64,000 nucleotides of DNA from Acholoe squamosa (Eukaryota; Annelida; Polychaeta; Phyllodocida; Polynoidae), in the NCBI GenBank assembly GCA_949317995.1, contig OX439036.1:28838354-28902353 (forward strand), given 5' to 3'. Shown piece by piece: positions 23,359-35,500 of this stretch; positions within the stretch are counted from its first letter, which is position 1, and every line of letters begins with the position of its first letter. The notes beneath the pieces were generated by a model, which did no database searches, was not told where the DNA came from, and saw nothing but the letters and a program-made list of their open reading frames with translations. A program made the translations under genes and the position numbers.

Positions 23359-24615
23359 TTTGACGCTCCTTATATCAACCTATGATAAATGAGAAGACAA
23401 GTGTTTGGCCTAATGTACGTGAGAGGCTGGGACAATGCCCTATTTATTACACCTTAACTTACATACAAAAAAAAAGCCCCAGAATTCCCAACATGGAAGT
23501 AGGGCGGTTGGGTAGTAACTACCAACACACACAATGACAGGTAAGCAGGTTAGAGTGAGACTCATGTAGGTGTGAGGTACTGGAGGGGGCACCAACCCAC
23601 ACAGGGGAGGTGCTGTAAGGTTATGATGGTCCCTTCCAAATACACATATAATACCGGTATTATATTAACCATTTGACGTTCCTTACATCAACCTATAATA
23701 AATGAGAAGACAAGTGTATTAAGTTTGGACTAATGTACGTGAGAGGCTGGGCCAATGCCAAAACCCCCAATCTTAGCCAGTCACTCAGACCCATCTGGAC
23801 CATCCCAGACTGAGCCTAGTTCATTTGCCACTCTAAGGTCAAAGGCAATATGCTATTCCAATGGCTCTTGAATGTAAAGTTGGACACAGTCTGATTTCCA
23901 ATCACCCCTCAATTTCAGTTCCTCTATCGTAGCTCCAACTGAGCGGAGAAAAGAAGTACCTCCTCTATGGAGACGATGTGAAGAATAGTCTCTCTCATTC
24001 AGACCTGCTCTGTTTGCAATATACTTCAACGTATCCATGTATGTGTCATAAGTGAGCGGCTCATTTTGACCCACAAGAAAGGCAGGGGATTCTCTTGGAG
24101 CAGGGAGTCCAGTGCACGGCACACAGCCTTGTATCCTTTAGCCTTGCCACTGGGATCCTCAGGATCCAATCCCCATACTGGATTGTCTTTGAGCCCTCTA
24201 CATTGATAATCATACCCACTGAGTCATTACAATGTCCTTTCTTTTTAGGACCACTGGTGACAAGGTCACGTTCTGTTTTCCTAACAGTCCTCTGAATGAA
24301 GTCAATATGGCGGCCCTGAATGCTACATGCCCTTCTGTCAGACTCAGATAATTGAACATTGTTGCCAAGGTTTGGGGCAACAATGGGGATGCCCGCTTCA
24401 CCGCCCCAAAAAAAATCAAGTCCCAGAACTCCCAACATGGAGGTAGGGCGGTTGGGTAGTAACTACCAACACATACAATGACAGGTAAGCAGGTGAGACT
24501 GACACACAGGTAGGTGTGAGGTATTGGAGGGGGCACCAACCCACATAGGGGAGGTGCTGTAGGGTTATGACGGTCCCTTACAAATACACATATAATACCG
24601 GTATCATATTAACCA
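23359..24615 (-). mobile_element. fossil tyrosine-recombinase (DIRS-order, Ngaro/PAT-like) element with split direct repeats
   Basis: Read on the minus strand the parts run A1 (24615-24421), recombinase remains (about 24410-23853), B1 (23759-23672), A2 (23671-23477), B2 (23439-23359). A1 and A2 are direct repeats of about 190 bases sharing GGGCGGTTGGGTAGTAACTA. B1 and B2 are direct repeats of about 85 bases sharing ATGTACGTGAGAGGCTGGG. The order A1-ORF-B1-A2-B2 is the split direct repeat layout known from Ngaro and PAT-like members of the DIRS order. The recombinase part shows the SSHRLHRGG box and GDWKSD near the C-terminus, as in the tyrosine recombinases common in marine invertebrates. No gag or reverse transcriptase is present. 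The element is broken, with several breaks. The repeat copies differ by roughly 7-10 percent by eye, so it is not recent. A Crypton would lack these repeats. Confidence 0.7.
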
Positions 24616-25205
24616 TAAGACTGCATTACTATCATTCGGAAGTGTCCTGAACGCGAGATCACTTAACATTACACAGTAACAAAACCAGATTAACTCTAAA
24701 CTTTAATACTGTATAGTGGTACTGTGAGTCCATATATCAATGATGAAACACCTCAATGGTCAAACTAGAATGCCACTTTGACAACGATAAGCACACATGC
24801 GTTTTTTGTTATGTTTTATCCTGTGTATTATAGGCCTACACAGTTACTGACATTCACCCACTGAGATAAAATATAGGTCTATGGGCTCTTGGTAAGCCTT
24901 CCCTGAAACAATCTATAATATCATTATATCATTGTGAAACATAGTTAATGTCGAAGGGGAATAACACCGAAGCAAGTACTTCTCCTAAAGAATTTAATAT
25001 GCACTTCATACAGACAGGACATCACAAACACCAATGTGTTTAATGGCCATAGAATAAAATGCCTCAGTTGCCCATCCAATTATCACTACATCCATGATGC
25101 AAATGATATTATCATAGTCCTCCATTTTATATTGTAATCCAAAAAATCACTTAGGAGAGAATCCGTCAGATTCCGAATCAACCAAACGGTGTTCACATAT
25201 TATTA
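24616..25205. other. 3' flank of the TMEM26-like gene, nothing recognised
   Basis: AT-rich sequence downstream of the minus-strand stop codon. It presumably holds the 3' UTR of that gene; no clear polyadenylation signal was singled out. Confidence 0.45.
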
Positions 25206-25778
25206 TTAAACATATTCTTCCATCTCGTGTTCATTTGGTTCAAAATCCTCAAAGTCTATATCCTGTACGTTAAGACTGAGATAGGTACTGCCAACACAGA
25301 GCGATATCTTCCTGCAAATAATACTGAATATGACAGATATACATACCATCTCCTTCACCACAAAGATAAAGAAGAACCCTCCTGTGGCCATATCAATGGC
25401 AGACTGTGTCCTGTGCACTAAAAATAATCTCAGAATTAGAAAGGGTATGTCCAGGAGAGCTGTGCCAATGTAGGAGGCAGTCTTAATGTATTTATTAGTG
25501 ATCTGATTGCCAATGTAGACAGGAGGGATGGAGACGGTCAAACAGCCCAGACAGATGACCAGAGTGGTTATGTAGATAAAGCTCTGTACTGCCACTCCCC
25601 AGAGTGAAGGCTGAGCACGTACAAAGGTTTTCATCATAAAGGCCACATCTAGTGCCTGGAGGAAGAAGTAGAGGTTGCTATGGAGAAATGGTTGCCATGA
25701 CATTTTCCAGCGGAACCGGAACATACGCAGTAGGACGGGAAGTAGTATAGCACACTGTAGCATGGACACCCATTGTAC
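25206..25778 (-). CDS. TMEM26-like gene, coding exon 3 (terminal)
   Basis: It encodes residues 228-417 and the stop codon. It carries four hydrophobic segments and the family-like motifs WVSMLQ and DIPFLILRL, followed by the acidic tail DIDFEDFEPNEHEMEEYV. The frame is open over all 190 codons and enters directly from a canonical acceptor ending at 25779. Confidence 0.9.
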   Translation of the reverse strand, partial: VQWVSMLQCAILLPVLLRMFRFRWKMSWQPFLHSNLYFFLQALDVAFMMKTFVRAQPSLWGVAVQSFIYITTLVICLGCLTVSIPPVYIGNQITNKYIKTASYIGTALLDIPFLILRLFLVHRTQSAIDMATGGFFFIFVVKEMVCISVIFSIICRKISLCVGSTYLSLNVQDIDFEDFEPNEHEMEEYV

Positions 25779-28700
25779 CTGTAAAGAATGGATTTAAAGT
25801 CAATTTAAGTAGAGGGATTGATAGGAAAAACATTAATTAGGTAATTGAAACTACAATCTGGTTTTTAGATTAATTTCTCCAGGTAGCTCGTATTACAGAA
25901 AAGCTGGGGTCTGGCTTCATCATTATGTTAGCCAAATGGTATTTCCTTACTGTGGGTTTTCACTCTGCTCAAAACAGAAGACTTAGATTTATGCATTATG
26001 CAAGTCATATTATAGACCCCTATGATAGTGTTGGCTATCCTTCCCTATCGTCAAGTCGCCATACTGTTCAAAATAGGTATACTAATGAACAAGCTAGACA
26101 AAGTTATACAGTCGATACATTAACTTAGTACCATGTTAAGATAATGCATTTTATTCAGGCCTTTAAGTTAATCAGTGTTGAGCCATTATAAACCTATATA
26201 ATATGATGTTGAAAATTTGAGTCTTGAGGCAAAATTTAAGAATCTGTTCAAATATTGTGGCAACCTTTTTTTTTCTTTTTTTAAGGTTTACTTCATTTTT
26301 CATCTTGGGGAAGTGATTCTTCGGAATCTACACTCCAAAAATGACTTAGTTGGGCATTTCCCCAAAATCCACTCAGAAATGCTCCTAGAATTAACAAATG
26401 TCCAATTTGATATCAGTCTATCATACAAAGTATCAGTGCTGGATACTCAGGCTACCATCTCACTGGCATTTACTCAATTAACACTTACTAGGAGGCCCTC
26501 CAGCATTGTCTCGGTGCGGCGATCCAGGAGACGGCCCTCCTCCCATGTGGACGAGTTGGCGTGTATCCAGGGGCTGAGCAGGTCTACACAGTTTACCCCT
26601 GACACCAGCCCCACACCCACACTCCAGGGCACCACGTCAGGCTCCTCCCCGGTCTGTCGCGCCCAGGAGGCTTCCTGAGCGTCCACCTGGGCTTCCAGGG
26701 CGTGTGGATTACTGGAGGAGTTGGTCGTGGTGAGTACCTGGAGACAATGGTGCATGGAGGCAGCTCGTGATAGCCCACGGATAAGCAGGAACGGGGTGAA
26801 GCCTAAGGTCACCAGGCTTGGATCAACCATGAGATGTACGAATCTAGAAAGAGAAAATTCTTTGTTAGTGACACATATGGGTTTGGCATGTTGTGTGATG
26901 CAGAGTACTATTGCTATAAACTTAAACTGAACGGACTGGTCATTTAAAGTCAATCAGCCACTCTTTGGAGAGTATGATAGCACTGATGTGTACAAGCAAA
27001 TTTCCTAAATTGATTATAATGCCACAGGTACACACAATAGCGAGGTGATAACTTGTCCAATTAACCCTGCCCTACGTGTGTAACCAAACGTTATACAGCA
27101 GTTGATGGAAAGGGGGGGGGGGCATACACCTTTGTATACATCAAGACTACCAATAGAAAGACAATGACATAATTATATGATGATGATATTTCTATCATCC
27201 CATAATGGTAGCTGAGCAGCTGCTCAAAAGACATACAACATAGCTCAGGAGTTAAATAACAATCCCGGGTCCACAATGGTGACTGGCCAATAAGAATATG
27301 CATACCTAAGGGCTTCATTTTATCACAAAATGTCATATGGGAATCTGTCATCTAATCTCTGATGTGTGTAAGCAAATTTCCTAAATTGAATGTAGTGCTA
27401 CACCGTTAAGTAATGGTGTACTGTAGTTACTTAGGAATTAGACAAAAGCTAGGTTACTCCCAGAACAAAGGTCAAGAAATAGCTGGTAAAGCTTCCATGT
27501 CTGGGGTCATGCACTTTGGCCTGAGGTCTCATGCACTCTGACCTAGGGGTGGCATGGTTGAGCCACCCTATTGGACAAGTGTGACCTCTTGCTATTGGTG
27601 ACCTCTCCCTGTGGTCTGACCTGGACAGGTTTATGCACTTTGACCTGGGGTTGGCACAATGAAGCCACATGAATTGGACAAGTGTGACCTCTTGCTACTG
27701 GTGAACTTTCTAGCAAAGTGACCTTGCTAGTCAGGAGCACTTGTCGGGTCGACTCGGAGGGCGTGACCATAGGGTCATGGAGGTGGAGACTAGTATATAA
27801 AAGCAGAAGGTTGGGCTGAACAGGCAAGAGATTACCATTACTCTTCACTGTGAGGACCTACCTATACTTAGGCTGCAGCACACCTTGGAGGTTTCTTGTA
27901 TTAACTTGAACATTCAAAAGATTGACACTTTTATTGTTGGACTTGTATCATCACTTACATTCAATATTTGTGGATCATTGTGAAAGTGGATTTGAAGATG
28001 TCTACTACAATAAACAATGGAACTTAACTGACAGCTTCGAGTGTTGTAAGGTCATTGGGAGATGAACGCCCCCTTGCCCTTCCTCTACCACTACTCATAG
28101 TGCTGAACTCTAACACATATCCCCATAATACGATTGAGCTGGCTTCCCATCCTACATTCGTTCAATACTGTTTGATCATAATGCCAAAAGTACACAAAAG
28201 AGCAAGATGAAAATTTTACCAATTAACGTGTGTGGTCACGTCTTGCTAGGTACCATTTCCTCTCATTCTAGACATGCACGTTGCCCTACCCTTTGTGATC
28301 TTACCCTCTCTAATGTACATACAATCTCAGTCCAAATTGTAAATGGGCTATAAAGACCACTGTACTGGGTACAGGGCAACCCACATCGAGGCATTGGATT
28401 TGTATTGACAGCAACTACTATTGTTTTCCAAAAATAGGAGCAATCTACTGTAAAAAGCTTGCCAAAGTCTAACAGTGTATATATACAAATTACCCTTTAC
28501 AAATCCTTCCCTACACTGCAAAAATAGTGTTTAGATTTTAAACATGTTAAGCCCTTAATATGTATACAGCAAGACTACCAATAGAAAGACAATGACATAT
28601 ATGATAAGGATATCTCTATTATCCCATAATGGTTTCCAAGCAGCTGCTCAAAAGACATACAATATAGCTCAGGAGTTAAATTACAGTCCTGGGTCCACAA

Positions 28701-29287
28701 TGGTATTATGAAGACAGCATTCACTATTATGGTGACTGGCCAATCAGAATATGCATACCTAAGGGCCTCATTATATCACATAATGTCATATGGGAATCTG
28801 TCATCTAATAATCCGTGTGCCAGTCATATGAATCATATGAGTTAATGTAATATGTTATGGCTCGGATAATTGCTGTCCCAGAGACACCCAATTCACATAT
28901 TGAGGTAAATGGGAAAATGAGCCGGTAACCACAGGGGATAAGGAAGCAGGGGCTCCTAACGTCATATTGAACAACTGGACATGTTACAACTGTAGTTTGG
29001 TATATCATTATAAAGAAAACCGGGGCAGAAATAATACTGCAAATCTGAATCATTAATGTCTACAGGTAGGCTCTCATTCAAGAGGTCTAGAAAAAAAAAC
29101 ATTTGATCGTGTTATGTGGGACATCAGTCCAGAAGGCTGTAGTTCATGGTTATAGAGAATTATTAGACATTATGAGAGATGCAAAATCATACATGTACTA
29201 CTCAGAATATTCAATTATTTGTTGAACCTACTCCAAAATAACCTTCCTCCCACTTTTCCTCCCAACCTGTCCCAGCCTAATCTCTAA

Positions 29288-29337
<50 letters not shown>

Positions 29338-29530
29338 AATGTATAGCTTTTTTTACTTCGATCCTTTCCCCCTCTAACTGTAGCCGTCCTCACTTCATTA
29401 CGCACTGCTCACTGCATAAAGAATGGAGCAGACAGGTACACATGCAAATCACACCCAAGGTGACGACAGCAGGGTAGAACAGTACATCTTACTGTGCCCT
29501 CTATATTACCTGGCCCACCCCCCCCCCTTG

Positions 29531-29561
<31 letters not shown>

Positions 29562-32500
29562 CTAACTACTATACATCAACCCAAAGGGTGTGTTCCCGCA
29601 TTGTAGTGGCTTTGGTTAAATTCTCCGTCATCTTATGACCTTGGTCAAGTTGTCTATAGATATTTGGAAATCGTTTTAACTGTTGGATATATTTCATTGT
29701 ACTGTTCTTCAAGTACCGATACGCCTACTCGTAATAGTATTTTAACAGATGAATTCTAAGGGACAACCCAGTAGTATGATGGTGTGTACAATTATCAATG
29801 CAATAACCGAGATGTTGACTCTGTTTACAATTCCCAATGGCCCTTTTTTCTGTTTTAATCAAATAAGTTAACCACACGTCCAAAATGCAATAGAAAACGG
29901 CCCCAGTCTGTCCATGAAAAAGAACCACACACTTGGGGTATCAATGTAGTATCACGTGTCCTGGCAGCGAAGCCCCTCCGTCCCATTACCCAGTCCCTGC
30001 TGTAGTGTTCAGTATCGTAAACGTGACAGATAATTTCCCGTGTCGCGGTCCCCCAATCCTATGTAGTCGCACAGAATTCCCATGAATGTTGCATCAGTCC
30101 ATTGGCTGTGAAATCCGATGTTTGCAGCCACCGAAGTAGCCATCATCAATAGTTCCTGCAGTCTTATATAAATGGTTGGACCACGCCGGGAAGTATTTAT
30201 GGGTGTATTGGACTGACATGTAAAAATGACATTTGCTCTGTGTTCCTCTACATGACTTAACTAGAGACGGTGAAATTCTGACCAAGGAGAGGAGGGGGCT
30301 GGCTTCATTGTGCTAACTAACAGAACATTATCTTTACAAATGAGTGGTGGTTGGATGGGTAACACATAATTATATGCGGATGGAACCAGTCTGAATCTAG
30401 ATCTTTTGGCCACTAGCTTGTCTGGAGCTGGTTCTGGCGACACACACTGATAAGAACCGATAAGATGGAACCAGCATGTCCCTGGAAGTGAGTGTTAACC
30501 AGGAAGAAGGTACCCATCATGGTATGTCTTATCAGTGGGTTTTAGCTCAACCAGCGAAATTCAAGATGGTGGCTCCACTAGGTCTCCATACTGAGTCCTA
30601 TATAACACCTGCTGACTTCCATAAACATGGATATGATTTTCCTAATTCCTATAGATATAAATTTGTTTAGCAGTATTATTGCTCAACAAATTTAAAGGTC
30701 AATTCGGTAAAATTAGAGGAAAGGGCATAGTGCCTAGTCATCAGTACCAGAACAGATAAGCCTATAGCTGGGCATGCGAGGATTGAACGAGTTCTTGACC
30801 TTTGATTCAAAGGCTTATGGAACCCAATGCCCTTGCCAAATCCGCTTTATCCGCCATGGGAAATACAGAAAAATGGTGTTCTTTCGGTTTGAATACTTCA
30901 CTAACTAGCAGAACTGACGATCAGCATTTTACCTCCATGGCTAACCTTTGCCTTTCAGACGGTGGTTGGAATGGGAAAGCCATAGGGGACCTTACACTGA
31001 GCCGTAGGTATATTGTGATAAAACATTGGCAGGAGAGCATTTCTTAAGGTACTGCGATAGCACACACCACTACGACTGTAAATTGTAATGTTATTCCTAC
31101 GGCGATTTTGGTACGACTTGAAGGGAGCAGTCGTAGTAAGTTAAGAAATACCCCACTAGCTCCATTGCCTACTGACTGAGAATTGGATATATCTATATGA
31201 AAGCGTTGTGCATCCAAATTACAAAATGATGTAATATTCAGACGCTTTTATCTGGTCCAAAATAGAACCAAGCATGGGGTACACTTCTCACACTAGGCCT
31301 ACATCATTTCGAAGCATATATGGCGACGTTATTTATCTAATGTGTACATAAATTGCTACTACTACATGTACTTGTAACAGTGGGATCACTGTTAGACCTG
31401 GTCCGTATGGTGAGTAGTATAGTCAAATGGGACTTTGGAGTGAGAGCAATGTTTGTGAGGCAGCGAGATATCGAGCGGTCCCGGTGGCCAAGTCTCATGT
31501 CTCTCTGTGAGATTTATAACGGCCGTAACTGTCCCGAACGTCTATATCCGTTAATGCACAGGGACAGGAGACGAATGAGAATGAAACTCTCATAACAATA
31601 GTTCAACTTGACAATAAAAGAAATCCATGATAAGAGTCTAGATGAAACCAGCATAATCCTTTTGATGTTCCACTTTAGATCATTTCATGGGAGAGTGATT
31701 AAAGTGGCTTGTCGTTATGATGGCTGACTATGGAGCCTAATACTTAAAGAGACTGTAGAAGTCAGCCTGTAGTTCACTTGCAACGAGCGTATTCTTCCAA
31801 TGAAGTTCAGTATAAGAAAATACAATAATAAACTTACGATACAATAGTGGCAGTGAAGTGGCATAGGGAATGGACAAATTTAATGAATAATTGAGATCTA
31901 AATTCGTTATCTCTGATTAGATAGCAATAGAGCTGGCCCCTCGTGTCTGATTATTGCTGCACGTAAGTAGATTAAAATCTGAAGGGCACAGAATGACTAT
32001 TAGTAGCGCAGAGTCGACTCGGTCCTCAACAATCCCAAGAGAACACAAGCAACACTAACCCTTCTAGCTACATTCCAATGGAAAGGAATGTCTTGTAACA
32101 AGACCTCGACTGCAGTTCACTATATATTTGACACTGCCTGAAGTAAATGCATAACATATTCATATGTATGTATAATATTATGTGAGTATGACGAGTTTAT
32201 ATACCCACCCAACACATTGACCAAAACCCTAGATCACCATTAAGAACGGGAATGATGATACTAAAACCTATAGCACTTTACACTGGGTTTAATTGTCGTG
32301 GACAGCGAGGTACGTGCTAAAGCCCGAGAAGCTCCGAGTAGATAGAAGCATCTGACGAGCAGCTCACCCAGCCAGGGCATGCCCACTCAAATGACGGACG
32401 TAATGACCTGCATGGTCCGATTCCTACCTGGGGCTAACACAATTATTCCATTGGGGCCTGTGCCTAATGGACCTCACTCACTCTGTCCAGACTGTGAGAG

Positions 32501-35500
32501 CTAAGTCAATGTTAAGTTATCCCTGTGTTTTGGAGTTTTCTTTAGTTTTAATTGCCCTGTAAACACCCTGGCCACGTGCGTGGATTCTATGATACTACCG
32601 GTAGGAGAAATTTGCAAAAGGGGACATGTCTACAAATTATAGATGATACATGTACAGGGGCGTAGGAAAAGGGGGGCCAGGGGGGCAAAATCATAAATTA
32701 GGTGGGGCCTGAATATGTCTGCCCCCCACCCCCCAAAAACAATGTACAAGAAGCTTAACCTTTGCATCTCAAATTATATTGTTGTAGTAATTGGATAGGG
32801 AAAATAGGGGCCTGGGCCTCAAATCAGAGCTAGAATTCATCAAAAATTAATTTTCTATACAAATGTTATATAAGTATGTATAGGTGCTATTGTGCTTGGC
32901 CTGACAATTCAAGGTGGTTGAGGTGGGCCCCGCTGCCCCCCCCCCCATGAAGATTTGTATGCCTCTGAATATATCTGCACAGTATCAAAGTAAAGTAAAG
33001 TTTTTTTTTCAATATGGCGGAAAGCTAAAGAGTGACCTGTAGGTTATTTCTTAACACAGTACGACTGCTCCCTTCAGGTCGTACCGAAATAGCCTCAGGA
33101 ATAACACTGGCATTTGCACCCGTAGTGTTGTGAGTGATACCTTAAGAAATGCCCCCCCCCCCCGACTGACTTCGGATGTGGTTGCCACATTTGCTTCGTA
33201 CAACGTAATGGTGGTCTGCAACAAATTGCAGTAGGTGTGATATTGTCATTGTGTGAATGAAAGGTTGGGTTGTCCAAGGAAGGCCTACAGGGTGTTTTAC
33301 CTCACCCATATACCTAAGTAACCTATGCTTTTCCTTGCCGATAAAAACCCACTCACTAAGCATACAAGCAATGCCCATTATTAGATTTGGCTGGCTGACA
33401 CAGGCTATATATCAAATCGTACCTTTCGATACCAAGCTGTCAAAGTGCAAGTGTGAAAGTTCTCTGATAGTCCCCCTGGTTTAACCTTTTGAAGCACGTT
33501 ATAAACCGCTTGTTGCCTGGGAACGGCACGTGCCTGTGGTGTAGATGTGGCAACAAAGACAGAAATACGACCCTGGACTATTAGTAGGCGATGTTGAGGT
33601 ATCCCCACGTGCTCAAAGGACAAATATCCGCTAACTAATTAGTGGATTAAAATAAACGTTGTCCCCAAAGTATCTAAAGCAACTGCTTGCTGGACATCCT
33701 AAACTGATCAGAGCATAAATGAAGACCCCTATATATAATGTTCGTTTATCTTCACAATCAGAGTCACGATAACAAGTGTATCATTTAACATTTAAGTCAG
33801 AGTAATTCTAATAAATTCTAAAGTGTATGGCTGAAATACAGACAGTTATCACTGGTATTGTCTACAGTGACTACTATTAATCCACCAATCATTGACTTCA
33901 CTATCACCCCGTGTGTGTTCATAGAGAACTAGTTGTCCAATGATTGATACACATGATCATAACATTTACTATTACTGTGCAACCTAAACCCAGAATATAT
34001 AAGCCCCATCCGCATATAAGGCACACCCTGACTTTTGGCGAACGCTGTAAGTCGTACATGGAGCCTGAAAGGTTTGTCATATCTCACTTTACGCTGTATT
34101 TGTAAAACCCGACTTGTAAGCCGCACTCTGATTAAGACACAACAATGCGTTTGAAATGGTCCACTATTATAAGCTGCAGCTGATAAGAGCTGTCTTATGG
34201 TAAGTATAATTCACAGCACACATAACATCAGCATAACTATAGTCTGTGCATTGTATAACTTACCGGATTATAACAATGTATGTCTCAAATTGCCTTCAAA
34301 TGAATGTTCAACATTTTACTATAGATATACTACCCTCTCGGAAGACAATTCTACAGCTTCGTGACCAATAAGCCATACCTCGCTTTCCATTGCCTAAGCT
34401 TCGGCAATTTTGGCACGCATGCGAAAATCGTGACATCCCCCCTGTTCCTGTATGCATCGACTTCCGGTATAACGCTAATGCCTTCTGGGCTTAATTTTCA
34501 CTGGTTGCTGCCAGACTAAGTAGCGATAGCCCTTCTCCAATGGTTCTTGAGTGACAGCACGTGACTTCCGGTCCTCCCAAGTACCACCTGGGGGCAGCAT
34601 TGGGCACGAACAGCTTAGTACTTAAAGTAGCCACCGGCAGATGGCAGTTTGGTACCTGAGAGCTGCTCATGAATGCTGATTCAAAGGCCACTTCCTGTAC
34701 AGAGAAGTTCCCATTGCATGAAGGCACCAGAAATGTCGGTCGCCCCGTTCTATGGCAGAATCGCTGTTGTCCACCTCATGCCCCAAAAAGACAAAGTTCC
34801 AGAGAAGAATACTTCTCCCAGATCTTGTTATGCATGCATTGATTAGCCTCCATTTTACCTCATGACCTTCCCTACATGTTCCAAAACGCTATGCCATATT
34901 CCACATGGCTTTCCGGTTCACACAAAATCCCGGTCTCCGTACAGAAGCACTGCAATTTCAATCACCCAATGCAGGAGGGTGTTGCTCCTATTGTAAAAAG
35001 AGCTGTGGGTATGTGCCCTCTTTTCCAAACAAGTCGTGCACTGCTTTACCATTCAACTTGCACTCACCACAATAGTCTGAAAAGTCACCTGCCTTGTTTA
35101 AAATAGAGAGAGCTGCACTACCAGGTACCTACTCATGTCACACGCTCTATAGTTTATTATACTGACTGACTTCTCCCAACTAGGTACCTACTCAAATCCC
35201 CCTTTTTTAGCACCATACTTGAATGACCACTTGTGAGCAACAAAAGGGACAAGTTATAGTGACATGAAAAGAAAGGACTGGAAATGAGGGCCTTTTTATC
35301 CAGCTATTCCTTTTACTATAGGATCAACACCCTCCAGATGGAATGATTGTGAAATGCTATGCACTGTGCGTCATGAAAATCATATTTTTAAAGGACACGA
35401 CTATATCTGACCTTTGTACTGAGTTTATTTGTTGTCAAAGGTGTTCCTTTTCATTTTACCACCTTTGCTCTCCAAGAGTATAGTAACGAGACGCTCAGAG

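Noticed and set aside
23853-24438. Crypton DNA transposon
   Set aside because: The recombinase motifs would fit, but Cryptons lack the split direct repeats that surround this one.
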